From NCBI GenBank assembly GCA_030668485.1, contig DAOUTW010000018.1:1-64000 (forward strand): a stretch of DNA of 64,000 nucleotides, given 5' to 3'. Made by a program: the position numbers and the translations under genes. The notes below the pieces were generated by a model. The model did not search any database, was not told where the DNA came from, and was given only the letters and a program-made list of their open reading frames with translations. Source of the DNA: Candidatus Zixiibacteriota bacterium. Its GTDB lineage: Bacteria > Zixibacteria > MSB-5A5 > GN15 > JAAZOE01. This document shows, one piece after another, positions 54,299 through 62,669 of the stretch (the first letter of the stretch is position 1; each line of letters opens with the position of its first letter).

Positions 54299-56386
54299 TC
54301 AGGCCACATCGATTAAATCAGCCTGCAAGTTAGAAAAAACGGCGGTATGATTCAACAAAAATCGCGTCTTTTCCGCATCCCGGGTATGTTCCTTGTACAA
54401 TTTCTCCGCCCATTCGCGGGCCCTGATCAGAATTTCCTGATCGGTAACCGGATTGGCAATCCTGAACTCCGGCAGGCCATGCTGACGGATACCGAAGAAT
54501 TCACCCGGCCCGCGCAACTCCAGATCGGCCTCGGCAATTTTAAAACCATCGGTGGTCGAGGCGAAATATTCCATCCGCCGGCGCCCGATATCAGATACCG
54601 GATGATACGCTATCGCTACCGCCAAACCTCTGCGGCTTCCGCGTCCGACTCGCCCCCTCATCTGATGCAACTGCGACAGGCCGAACCGTTCGGCATGCTG
54701 AATAATCAATATCCCCGCATTCGGAATATCGATTCCGACTTCAATGACCGTCGTCGCCACCAGAACATCGAGTTTGCGGTCATGAAATTGTTCAATCGTG
54801 GCATCCCGTTTGTCGGCTTTGATCCGGCCATGCACCAGGCCAATTTTCCGATGGGGCATGATTTTTTCTGTCAGTTCCTTATATCCCTCTTCGGCTGCCT
54901 TGAGATCCAGTTTCTCCGATTTCTCCACCAGAGGAAAGATGACAAAAGCCTGATTTCCCTTTTCGATCTCGCCGTCTATATACTTATAAATATCTCCCAG
55001 CACCGATGAAAATCGCCAGACGGTTTTTACCGGCTGACGCCCGGGCGGCATATCGGGGATAGTGGAAACATCGAGATCACCGTACAAGGTCAGCGCCAGA
55101 GTGCGCGGTATCGGCGTGGCGGTCATCACCAGCCGGTCGGGCTGATCTCCCTTCTCGGCCAGTTTGCTGCGCTGCATAACTCCGAAGCGATGTTGCTCGT
55201 CGATCACGACCAACCGCAAATCGGAAAACTCGACCGTCTTGCTGATAATCGCATGCGTCCCGAAAATAATATTTATCTCACCTGAGGCGAGAGCGGCGAT
55301 GGTCTCTCTTTTGCCCTTGGCCTTAATCGAACCGATTAAGAGACCGGATGATATTCCGGCTTTGGCCAGCGGTTCTTTCCAGTTCTTGTAATGCTGCTCG
55401 GCCAGGATTTCAGTCGGCACCATAATCGCCGCCTGTCCTCCGTTTTCGACCGCCAGAATTGCCGCCAGAATCGCCACCACCGTTTTGCCCGATCCGACAT
55501 CACCCTGAAGCAGGCGGTTCATTGGCCGCTTCGAAACCATATCGTCGATGATATGATCGAGACTTTTCTTCTGGCCCGGCGTCAGTTTGAAAGGCAGTTG
55601 ATCGAGGATAGTGGTAAACATCTTCCCCGGCTGCTTGCAGGCATGCAATTTTTCCTTCTGTTTGAACTTATGTTTGCGCGACTGCAGGAGAAACTGAAGA
55701 TGAAGCAACTCGTCGAAAGCCAGGCGGTGGCGGGCCGCCTCGGCCGCTTCGGTTTCCGACGGATAATGCATTTCATAAATCGCTTCGGACAAACCGGTTA
55801 GTTTCTCGGCCTCGATAATCTCCGGCGGCAAATATTCTTCGACATTCCCCCCCACGGCATCCAGAGCGGTCTTGATAAGTTTACGAATACTGCGCGAAGT
55901 GAGGCCGACTTTGTTAAGTTCGGCTGTTAGCGGATAGACCGGTACAATCCGGCCGGTATGAATCTGCTCGTCGGCATCGCCGCCGATAAATTCAAATTCG
56001 GGATGAAGCATCTGGTAGCCCTGAAAATAGGTTACCGTCCCCGTGACCGCCAGTTCATCCCCTTTCTTGAACTGTTTCTCAAAATACCTGTACCCCGCAA
56101 ACCACATAAGCGACAGATGCCCGGTGTCGTCACCGAGGATGACTTCCAGCCGCGTCTTCCCTCCGCGCAATAGTCCCTTGCCGAGGACTTTTCCCACCAC
56201 GGTTTTATAATCATTCTCGCGGAGCGATGATATTTCATCGACCTCGGAGCGGTCGATATATTTTCTCGGAAAATAAAACAGCAGTTTCCCCACGGTATCG
56301 ATACCGTGAGCCGCCAGCACCTCGCCCCGTTTGGGGCCAACCCCTTTAAGGTATTGGATATCGGTTGTAAAATCTAAATGTGCCAC
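54299..56386 (-). CDS. recG: ATP-dependent DNA helicase RecG
   Basis: This 695-residue helicase remodels stalled forks and branched DNA. The wedge/OB domain (YLKGVGPKRGEVLAAHGIDTVGKLLFYFPRKYIDRS) is followed by superfamily-2 motifs: LLQGDVGSGKTVVAILAA, MVPTEILAEQHY, DEQHRFGVMQR, MTATPIPRTLALTLYGDLDVS, VHGRIKADKRDATI, VGIDIPNAGILIIQHAERFGLSQLHQMRGRVGRG. Length is standard. Confidence 0.97.
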   Translation of the reverse strand: MAHLDFTTDIQYLKGVGPKRGEVLAAHGIDTVGKLLFYFPRKYIDRSEVDEISSLRENDYKTVVGKVLGKGLLRGGKTRLEVILGDDTGHLSLMWFAGYRYFEKQFKKGDELAVTGTVTYFQGYQMLHPEFEFIGGDADEQIHTGRIVPVYPLTAELNKVGLTSRSIRKLIKTALDAVGGNVEEYLPPEIIEAEKLTGLSEAIYEMHYPSETEAAEAARHRLAFDELLHLQFLLQSRKHKFKQKEKLHACKQPGKMFTTILDQLPFKLTPGQKKSLDHIIDDMVSKRPMNRLLQGDVGSGKTVVAILAAILAVENGGQAAIMVPTEILAEQHYKNWKEPLAKAGISSGLLIGSIKAKGKRETIAALASGEINIIFGTHAIISKTVEFSDLRLVVIDEQHRFGVMQRSKLAEKGDQPDRLVMTATPIPRTLALTLYGDLDVSTIPDMPPGRQPVKTVWRFSSVLGDIYKYIDGEIEKGNQAFVIFPLVEKSEKLDLKAAEEGYKELTEKIMPHRKIGLVHGRIKADKRDATIEQFHDRKLDVLVATTVIEVGIDIPNAGILIIQHAERFGLSQLHQMRGRVGRGSRRGLAVAIAYHPVSDIGRRRMEYFASTTDGFKIAEADLELRGPGEFFGIRQHGLPEFRIANPVTDQEILIRAREWAEKLYKEHTRDAEKTRFLLNHTAVFSNLQADLIDVA

Positions 56387-56736
56387 GGAAATAAGCTACG
56401 GATGCGGAAGTTTTAAGTCAATCATTTTAGTTTATGTGATTGGCGTAAGTCCCACCAAACGCCTGAGACTTCTGAGGGGTGCGCCGGCACTCGAATACTG
56501 GTGCACGAGGACGTACACCAGCCACAAAAACACCAGCCACATAATTATTATCTTGAAGTAGATGATCTGGTCATCCTGGCGAAGCAGAGAAGGGGCTTTT
56601 GCCCCGCGACAGCCTAAAACCGGCTCCGCCGCCCGCCTTTGATGGCTTTGATGATGAGAATTTGAATTTCATTCTGAAATCTGTGGTCGTATGCGCGACA
56701 GCCTAAAACCGGCTCCGCCGGCCTGCCTGAATAAAG
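56387..56736. other. repeat-bearing region between recG and tRNA-Sec
   Basis: No gene is seen. It contains a hairpin-family fragment (56501-56547, similar to 28286-28359) and two minus-strand copies of the GCCGGTTTTAGGCTGTCGCG repeat (near 56605-56632 and 56695-56722). ORF 56614-56811 is made of repeats and tRNA antisense and is rejected. Confidence 0.55.
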
Positions 56737-56829
56737 CGGAAGGGGTGGGAATCGAACCCACCGCCGACGGCATAACCGCCGGCCCACGGTTTTGAAGACC
56801 GCAAGGGCCACCAGACCCTATCCGCTTCC
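56737..56829 (-). tRNA. selC: tRNA-Sec (anticodon UCA)
   Basis: Minus-strand cloverleaf starting GGAAGCGG-AT. It has a 6-bp D stem AGGGTC-TGGT-GGCCCT, an anticodon loop CTTCAAA with UCA, and a long variable arm GCCGGCGG...CCGTCGGC (8 bp, one G-T). The T arm is GTGGG-TTCGATT-CCCAC and the 3' end CCCTTCC-G. The extended D stem, short D loop and long variable arm are diagnostic of tRNA-Sec. The acceptor is irregular: GGAAGCGG faces CCCTTCC, so one C is bulged or forms a C-C mismatch. CCA is not encoded (CTT follows). selA and selB lie about 11-14 kb away. Confidence 0.93.
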
Positions 56830-56835
56830 GATCTA

Positions 56836-56864
56836 TTTATAATGAATTTAGTCCTCGATTGCAA
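56836..56864 (-). promoter_or_regulatory. promoter of tRNA-Sec
   Basis: On the minus strand TTGCAA (56864-56859) and TATAAA (56841-56836) are separated by exactly 17 bp. The expected start, 6-8 nt after the -10 box, falls on the first base of the tRNA (56829), so the primary transcript may need little or no 5' trimming. Confidence 0.7.
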
Positions 56865-56877
56865 GGAGGAGTTATGG

Positions 56878-56926
56878 CCGCAGGGTCATTCGCCTATGGC
56901 GAATCCATACGGAAAGGACCCTGCGG
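56878..56926. repeat. nested palindromic repeat, copy P4
   Basis: Outer arms CCGCAGGGTC / GACCCTGCGG flank an inner hairpin ATTCGCC-TAT-GGCGAAT, followed by AAC. It lies just upstream of the tRNA-Sec promoter and downstream of bshB1. Confidence 0.75.
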
Positions 56927-56974
56927 AACAGGAAACAGGCAAAAGCCTGACTCAGGCCCTGCCTGGAGATTTGA

Positions 56975-57688
56975 TTAAATCGAACGAGGCGATTGGGCGG
57001 TGGGGTCGTCCAACAGGATCGGCTCGGAGATATAGAAACCTTCGGCAAATTGGCAATTGACTTCAATACCATATAAGCGTTGATATGTTTCCAGCAGCTC
57101 GAAGATATCGATCCCCGGTTTGTAAATCTGATTGGCGAATTTACTGCCGTTGAATTGCGACCGATAGGCGGAAATAGATTCCTTCTTGCGTTCCCAATAG
57201 TCGGAGATATCGACAAAGAACGACTGTTCCACCTTCATGAACGATGAGGCATATATGATCTTATGCGGACGATGAGGTTCACCCTCAAGTTTGGCCTTGA
57301 CCAGGCCGGCTAAAAAACAGGCATCGTATCCGAGGATCGAAGCGATCCGATGATCGGGATGCCGCTGTCCGTATTTATATGGCAGAATAACCGTTTGCGG
57401 TTTGTACTTTCGTATCACCGCGGCGATTTTGGCTATGTTAACATGCTTGCACTCCATAGCGGAATCGGGCAAATGCAGGTTTTCTCTGGCCGACAGGCCC
57501 ATAATTTCCGCCGCCCGGTCGGCATCTTTCAGCCTTTCCGCTGGCGTTCCCAGTGTCCCCATTTCCCCTTCGGTAAGATCCAGGACCCCGGTCTTTTTGC
57601 CCATTTCGGCCATTTTGATCATCGTCCCGCCGCAGGTGATTTCGACATCATCGGGGTGCGCGGCTATCGCCAGAATATCAAGCTTCAC
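56975..57688 (-). CDS. bshB1: bacillithiol biosynthesis deacetylase BshB1
   Basis: This 237-residue PIG-L/LmbE-family zinc deacetylase removes acetyl from GlcNAc-malate in bacillithiol synthesis. The zinc motif AIAAHPDDVEITCGGTMIKMA, the sequence GQRHPDHRIASILG and a C-terminal YGIEVNCQFAEGFYISEPI (typical of BshB1) are present. The start overlaps the bshA stop by 11 bp. Last gene of the bsh cluster. Confidence 0.95.
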   Translation of the reverse strand: MKLDILAIAAHPDDVEITCGGTMIKMAEMGKKTGVLDLTEGEMGTLGTPAERLKDADRAAEIMGLSARENLHLPDSAMECKHVNIAKIAAVIRKYKPQTVILPYKYGQRHPDHRIASILGYDACFLAGLVKAKLEGEPHRPHKIIYASSFMKVEQSFFVDISDYWERKKESISAYRSQFNGSKFANQIYKPGIDIFELLETYQRLYGIEVNCQFAEGFYISEPILLDDPTAQSPRSI

Positions 57689-58823
57689 TTTTTTCCTCCA
57701 TCACCCGGCAGTAATATTGTTCGTAATGGTCGACCACTTTTTCGGCATTGAACTTCTCATGAGCATTTTCGGTCGCACGTTTCTTGAATTCATTGAGGTT
57801 GAAATCATCGGACAGGAGTGCGATGGCGGCATCAGCCATGGCTTGCGTATCGGCCACAGGATAAAGATAACCGTCAACTCCATGACTGACCACCTCGACC
57901 AATCCCGTCCCCGACGACCCGATAACCGGTACGCCACATCCGAGCGCCTCGAGTGCCGCCAGTCCGAACGATTCCTCCTCGGAGGGACACAGAAACAGAT
58001 CAACCAGGGGCAATACATCCTCGACTTTCGCCTTACTGCCAAGAAAGGTCACCTTATCCGCCAGGCCGTTTTTCTTGACGATCCGCCGAACCAGCATCGT
58101 ATCGGGACCTTCACCGATCAAAAGCAGGCGTGCCGGGAGTTTTTTGTGAACCCGTTCAAAAATTTGGATGACATCCATCGCACGTTTGACCGGCCGAAAA
58201 TTGGAAATATGGCACAATAATTTTTCATGCGGTTCGGCGAACTCTTCCCGCCCACAGCAGGTCGTACAGGGATTGAATCGTTCGGTATCGATGAAATTCG
58301 GAATCACCTCGATATGCTTCTCAATTTTGAATTCGCGAATGGTTTCATCGGCGAGGTATTTCGACACGGCGGTGATACCATCGGACGATTTTATCGAAAA
58401 CCTGGTAATGTCATAAAAAGATTTGTCGGCGCCCACGAGAGTTATGTCGGTTCCGTGCAGAGTGGTAATAATGCGGGGCGCGCAGCAATGAGCCGTCATT
58501 TGTCGAGCCAGAAAGGCCGCCGTGGCATGCGGGATGGCATAATGGACATGCAGAATATCCAGGTGATATTCACATGAAATCTCGGCCATCTTGGCCGCCA
58601 GGGTCAATGTATACGGCGGATATTTGAATAGCTGGTACGACACCGTATCGACCTCATGAAAGAACAGATTGGGTCGAAACGTCTGCAGCCGAAAAGGAAG
58701 GTCATACGCTATGAAATGGACGTTATGCCCCCGCTCGGCAAGTTTGATCCCCAGCTCAGTGGCGACGATGCCGGAACCGCCCGCCACCGGATAACAGGTA
58801 ATGCCAATCTTTAACTTATCCAT
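57678..58823 (-). CDS. bshA: N-acetyl-alpha-D-glucosaminyl L-malate synthase BshA
   Basis: This 381-residue GT4-family glycosyltransferase joins GlcNAc from UDP-GlcNAc to L-malate, the first step to bacillithiol. CYPVAGGSGIVATELGIKLAERGHNVHFI, HVHYAIPHATAAFLARQM, TTLHGTDITLVG, HISNFRPVKR and CPSEEESFGLAALEALGCGVPVIGSSGTGLVEVV match the family closely. It lies 1 bp after bshC. Confidence 0.96.
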   Translation of the reverse strand: MDKLKIGITCYPVAGGSGIVATELGIKLAERGHNVHFIAYDLPFRLQTFRPNLFFHEVDTVSYQLFKYPPYTLTLAAKMAEISCEYHLDILHVHYAIPHATAAFLARQMTAHCCAPRIITTLHGTDITLVGADKSFYDITRFSIKSSDGITAVSKYLADETIREFKIEKHIEVIPNFIDTERFNPCTTCCGREEFAEPHEKLLCHISNFRPVKRAMDVIQIFERVHKKLPARLLLIGEGPDTMLVRRIVKKNGLADKVTFLGSKAKVEDVLPLVDLFLCPSEEESFGLAALEALGCGVPVIGSSGTGLVEVVSHGVDGYLYPVADTQAMADAAIALLSDDFNLNEFKKRATENAHEKFNAEKVVDHYEQYYCRVMEEKSEA

Positions 58824-58824
58824 A

Positions 58825-60438
58825 TTACTCCGATAACATCAAAAGCCGGTGTCCGGTTTCATCAAAAGTGATATTTTCGTAAATATAATCTATGATTGGC
58901 CGGCCATACCGGGAAATCAGATAGGCCGGAGCGATGGAACGCTCGGCCATACTGCGATCAGGAAACAAATTATTCCGGGCTCGATGAATTTTATCCCGAT
59001 CGGTTCGGTTTTTTCGTTTATGAGCGGCAAACATTTTTTTGCCCAGCTCTTTTAACTGGAAATCGAGTTTTTCCCCGGCGCGATCTATCATATCGTTTCT
59101 CGCCCGGTCAGGTTCGGTAAACATTCCCTTGAGTTTTCGCAGATCATCGTTTGTCCGCACCGACAGATCGGCCAGATAATTGTCGGCATCGACCGGATAT
59201 GATTCCTTGAGGATTTGACTGATGATTGATTCCGGATCGACAGCCAAATCTTCGAAATTGATATTATACTTATCCAGAAGCCGCTCATACCTTTTTTCGA
59301 TTACGGTAAGGGAGGCGCGATGTATCATTTGAGGCCGGGGCAGGTCAAACAGGTCAAACAGCCGCCCGATCTGAGCATAATAGGCGACCTCGGCCGGGCC
59401 TCCCACCACAGCAATTGTGGGAAAGAAATATGACTGTATCAATGGCCGTGTCAGGGCATCCGATGAGAAATCGAGCGGCGAGGATTTGATTGCCTGAATC
59501 AGTTCGTCACCGCTAAAACTGCTCTCCCCCGCCCGAAATTGTTCACCATCTTTGTGCAATGCGATACGCTCGGGAGCATGATAGAACATATGGGCCGAGG
59601 ATGAGGGTTTTTGAACCTGTACATGATAATGGGCGTCAATTAGTTCCGACTCGGTCGCAGAAAGCGCTTTTTTGAGATCAGAATGCCGTGAAACGATATC
59701 CTGCATTAACGGAGCCGTGCATGCCTTAAACTGTTCGTCGTAGGGGTTAAAGCAGACAATCCCGAGATGGCCGACGAGGGATAGCATATATTCAGCAAAG
59801 CAATCGACGATTTTTTTGCCCGGACGATATATTCGCTCGATCGGTTTCAGGACATCCGACCGGTAATCATTATCCGGCAGAAGTGACTCAAGACGACGGA
59901 CTTCTCGCTCGATGGACTGGTCATAAGACAGTGATCCAATGGGCGGATATCTTTTATCAGGATCATGGTCGATGGTCAACCGGGACAATTCACCCGATTG
60001 GTCGAAAGTATCGACCGATGATATTTCTTTATAGTCATGATCGTCGGCGGCAATCCAGAAAATCGGTACGACCGGGAGCGATAGATTTTTCTCCCATTGA
60101 TGCGCGATTTTAATCGCGGCCAGAGCTTTCAGGATGACAAGATACGGCCCTCCGAAAAGGCAGGCCTGCTGTCCGGCCACGACCGCAACGGCATTTTCTG
60201 AATTCAGTTTATTAATTGATTCCAGAACCGGCTCAGGTGCATTCCATGATTTGTTTTGTCGGGTCAGGATTTCAACCGCGGCTTCACGCCGGCTGTATCG
60301 CTTGCCAATCGATATGACACTCTTCGCAATGCTATCCTGTCCAAAAAATGCGGCTGTTTTTTCGGGGTGATATATAAAATTGCGGAAGAGCCTCGAATAG
60401 CCGAGCCGTTCTGAATATTCTACGATCTCTTGAGGCAC
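58825..60438 (-). CDS. bshC: bacillithiol biosynthesis cysteine-adding enzyme BshC
   Basis: This 537-residue putative ligase is thought to attach cysteine to GlcN-malate. Family marks are VAVVAGQQACLFGGPYLVILKALAAIKIA, VPIFWIAADDHDYKEIS, and FFPTIAVVGGPAEVAYYAQIGRLFDLFDLPRPQMIHRASLTVIE, plus a late coiled-coil. It heads the order bshC-bshA-bshB1, which gives the whole pathway in one tight operon. Confidence 0.95.
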   Translation of the reverse strand: MPQEIVEYSERLGYSRLFRNFIYHPEKTAAFFGQDSIAKSVISIGKRYSRREAAVEILTRQNKSWNAPEPVLESINKLNSENAVAVVAGQQACLFGGPYLVILKALAAIKIAHQWEKNLSLPVVPIFWIAADDHDYKEISSVDTFDQSGELSRLTIDHDPDKRYPPIGSLSYDQSIEREVRRLESLLPDNDYRSDVLKPIERIYRPGKKIVDCFAEYMLSLVGHLGIVCFNPYDEQFKACTAPLMQDIVSRHSDLKKALSATESELIDAHYHVQVQKPSSSAHMFYHAPERIALHKDGEQFRAGESSFSGDELIQAIKSSPLDFSSDALTRPLIQSYFFPTIAVVGGPAEVAYYAQIGRLFDLFDLPRPQMIHRASLTVIEKRYERLLDKYNINFEDLAVDPESIISQILKESYPVDADNYLADLSVRTNDDLRKLKGMFTEPDRARNDMIDRAGEKLDFQLKELGKKMFAAHKRKNRTDRDKIHRARNNLFPDRSMAERSIAPAYLISRYGRPIIDYIYENITFDETGHRLLMLSE

Positions 60439-60544
60439 AACATCCTCCGGAAAACCAGTATCGGCACCCGATCAGGTAATGAGTTATCCATTGACAATAT
60501 ATACGGTGTTAGATCACTTAAACGATAAACTCCGGGGGACGGTT

Positions 60545-61513
60545 TCAAATCCATTTCTTTTTTTTTAAGAAAAACAAAAGCGCAATCGTAACCAGAATGA
60601 CGATTCCCCAGAAGAAAACATAGCCGTATTTCCAGGTAATTTCCGGCATATACTTGAAATTCATGCCATATAAACCGACCAGAAAGGTCGGAGGCATCAG
60701 GATAGCGGTGAAGATAGTCAGAATTTTTATGATCTCGTTGGTTCTCGTGGAAACGCTGGAGTAATAAACTTCCAGAGCCGATATCAGGGTATCACGATGG
60801 GCGTCAGCGGTTTCATTGATACGCAATAGGTGATCGTAAATATCGCTTAGGTAAACCGCCGATCTTTCCGAGACCAGGTCATATTTGTCACGGGTGAGAT
60901 GGGCCAGCACCTCCTGCTGCGGCACAGCAATCCGCTTCAGATGATGAATATCGCGCCGCAGGGTAAAGACGCTTTTGACCGTCTCCTCATCCGGTTCCTC
61001 GAAAACATCATCCTCAACGGCATCGACCTCAAATTCGAGAATATCCAGAGCGGTGTTATAATTATCGACGATACCGTCCAGCACGGCATGCGACAGAAAA
61101 TCGGCTCCCCGCGAAAAAAGGCGATCATCCTTGCGAGCCTTGGCATAAAGATTGTCGAATACCGGGTGATCATCGAAATGAACGGTTACAACCGCGTTTT
61201 TGGCCAGGAAAAGGTCGACCTCGCTGACTTTAAGCCCTTTCTCTTTGCCCATATAATCCACAAGCTGGAAAACAAGAAAAAGATAATTGCCGTAATCATC
61301 GAGTTTGGAACGGGGAACTTCGGAAATTACGTCTTCGATGGCCAGTGGGTGAAATTTGAAATCATGGGTCAGAACAAATGATTCCTTATCGGATGGGGCA
61401 CACATATCGACCCACATTATCAGATCCGGTCGGGCCAGATATTTATCAAAATCGATAATCCCCTCATGAACCTCGGTCCCCTCCTGTGGAGTCCAAATAA
61501 ACGTTCTAATCAT
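60545..61513 (-). CDS. corA: magnesium/cobalt transporter CorA
   Basis: This 322-residue CorA-family channel has a cytoplasmic N-terminal domain (FHPLAIEDVISEVPRSKLDDYGNYLFLVFQ) and a long stalk helix. Two C-terminal membrane helices are joined by the GMN signature (LVGLYGMNFKYMPEITWKYGYVFFWG), and the protein ends in a basic tail (FLKKKKWI). Its start overlaps the stop of the upstream YbhN-like gene by 4 bp. Confidence 0.96.
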   Translation of the reverse strand: MIRTFIWTPQEGTEVHEGIIDFDKYLARPDLIMWVDMCAPSDKESFVLTHDFKFHPLAIEDVISEVPRSKLDDYGNYLFLVFQLVDYMGKEKGLKVSEVDLFLAKNAVVTVHFDDHPVFDNLYAKARKDDRLFSRGADFLSHAVLDGIVDNYNTALDILEFEVDAVEDDVFEEPDEETVKSVFTLRRDIHHLKRIAVPQQEVLAHLTRDKYDLVSERSAVYLSDIYDHLLRINETADAHRDTLISALEVYYSSVSTRTNEIIKILTIFTAILMPPTFLVGLYGMNFKYMPEITWKYGYVFFWGIVILVTIALLFFLKKKKWI

Positions 61514-62556
61514 CGATTGTCTCCCTCAATGGGGACTTCACCTTCGACCACCATTTTCTCCACCTCAGCGATCAATTCCTCGTCTTCACTGATTTCAGAC
61601 AGAGAAAAATGCTCCTTGAACAGGAAAAACGCTGAAAAGGCTATCATCGGCAACATATCCACGATGTAGAGAATTACCGAAAAAAGAACCGCCTCGGTCT
61701 TGGGGACATTGAACAGGTTCAGCCCCGCTACCACGGCCAGTTGGAAAGAACCGACATTTCCCGGCGTTATCGGTACCATCAACGCCAGATAATTTATAAG
61801 AATCACGACTACCGCCGCCCAAATGGGGAGATCGAAATTAAAAAGATAAAAGAGGAAATAAACCGAGACAATATGCGATGCCCAGGACAAGAAGGTCAGA
61901 ATCGAAATTCTAAAGAGCTTATCGGTCGATTTCATCACCGATATACCCTCATTGAACGTTCTCAGAAACTTCCTCAGAACAAGGAACATTTTGGGCGAAC
62001 GGCGGCGCAGCTTGTTGTACCCGATCCGCTCCAGCCGAGCCTGAAAGTTGAGGCTGAGGTAAAACAGAACCATAACGAAGAGGGTCGCGGCCCCGATAAT
62101 ATAGCTGATAAATCGGTATTCCTGGGGGAAGACAAAGACGCTCGAACTGGCCAGCATCAATAATATCAACCCGGCGCCGTCAAGAACCACCTCCAGAAAA
62201 ATAGTCGAGAAAGCGTAGGTCTTGGAGAAATTACCTTTTTTGGAAAACAGGATCACTCGTCCCGCCTGCCCGGTCAGAGCCGGCAGCAAGACAGCGATTA
62301 ACTGAGACGTAGCATAGAGCGATATAGTCGGCCATAATAGCACTTTTTTGACCTTGCTCACGATTGTTTTCCACCGCATCGCCTTGAAAACAACCAGCAG
62401 AGTCGTGCTGATGAATATCGGGACCAGGTACCACAACCTCAGACGTTTGGCGACCTCTAAGGTTCGCGGAAGATTCAGATCGTAGAACAGGAAAGCCAAT
62501 ATCCCGATGGCGATAAGACCGCCCCAGAGCTGTTTTTTCTTAAATATGGAAGCCAT
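61510..62556 (-). CDS. YbhN/UPF0104-type (LPG-synthase-TM-like) membrane protein
   Basis: This 348-residue integral membrane protein has about eight hydrophobic segments. It carries the flippase-like region marks LIAVLLPALTGQAGRVILFSKKGNFSKTYAFSTIFLEVVLDGAGLI and VPITPGNVGSFQLAVVAGL. Related proteins include the transmembrane part of lysylphosphatidylglycerol synthases and YbhN; there is no catalytic transferase domain here. A lipid-related role is inferred. The C-terminus is acidic. It is coupled to corA. Confidence 0.88.
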   Translation of the reverse strand: MASIFKKKQLWGGLIAIGILAFLFYDLNLPRTLEVAKRLRLWYLVPIFISTTLLVVFKAMRWKTIVSKVKKVLLWPTISLYATSQLIAVLLPALTGQAGRVILFSKKGNFSKTYAFSTIFLEVVLDGAGLILLMLASSSVFVFPQEYRFISYIIGAATLFVMVLFYLSLNFQARLERIGYNKLRRRSPKMFLVLRKFLRTFNEGISVMKSTDKLFRISILTFLSWASHIVSVYFLFYLFNFDLPIWAAVVVILINYLALMVPITPGNVGSFQLAVVAGLNLFNVPKTEAVLFSVILYIVDMLPMIAFSAFFLFKEHFSLSEISEDEELIAEVEKMVVEGEVPIEGDNR

Positions 62557-62564
62557 AACGTCTC

Positions 62565-62597
62565 AAAAAAAAATTACCGGCCTTAGCCGGAGTTTTT
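62565..62597 (-). terminator. rho-independent terminator after the Bat genes
   Basis: On the minus strand CCGGC-TAAG-GCCGG is followed by TAATTTTTTTTT. It lies between the BatE-like gene and the YbhN-like gene. A T-run on the other side makes it possibly bidirectional. Confidence 0.85.
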
Positions 62598-62669
62598 TAC
62601 ACCTCAAAAGTAGATAAAATTTTTACTCGTGTCAATCAAAAATGGAGAGTATTACCCTGCCTTAAAATC

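Noticed and set aside
56614-56811. 65-residue minus-strand ORF
   Set aside because: Overlaps tRNA-Sec and two copies of the GCCGGTTTTAGGCTGTCGCG repeat.
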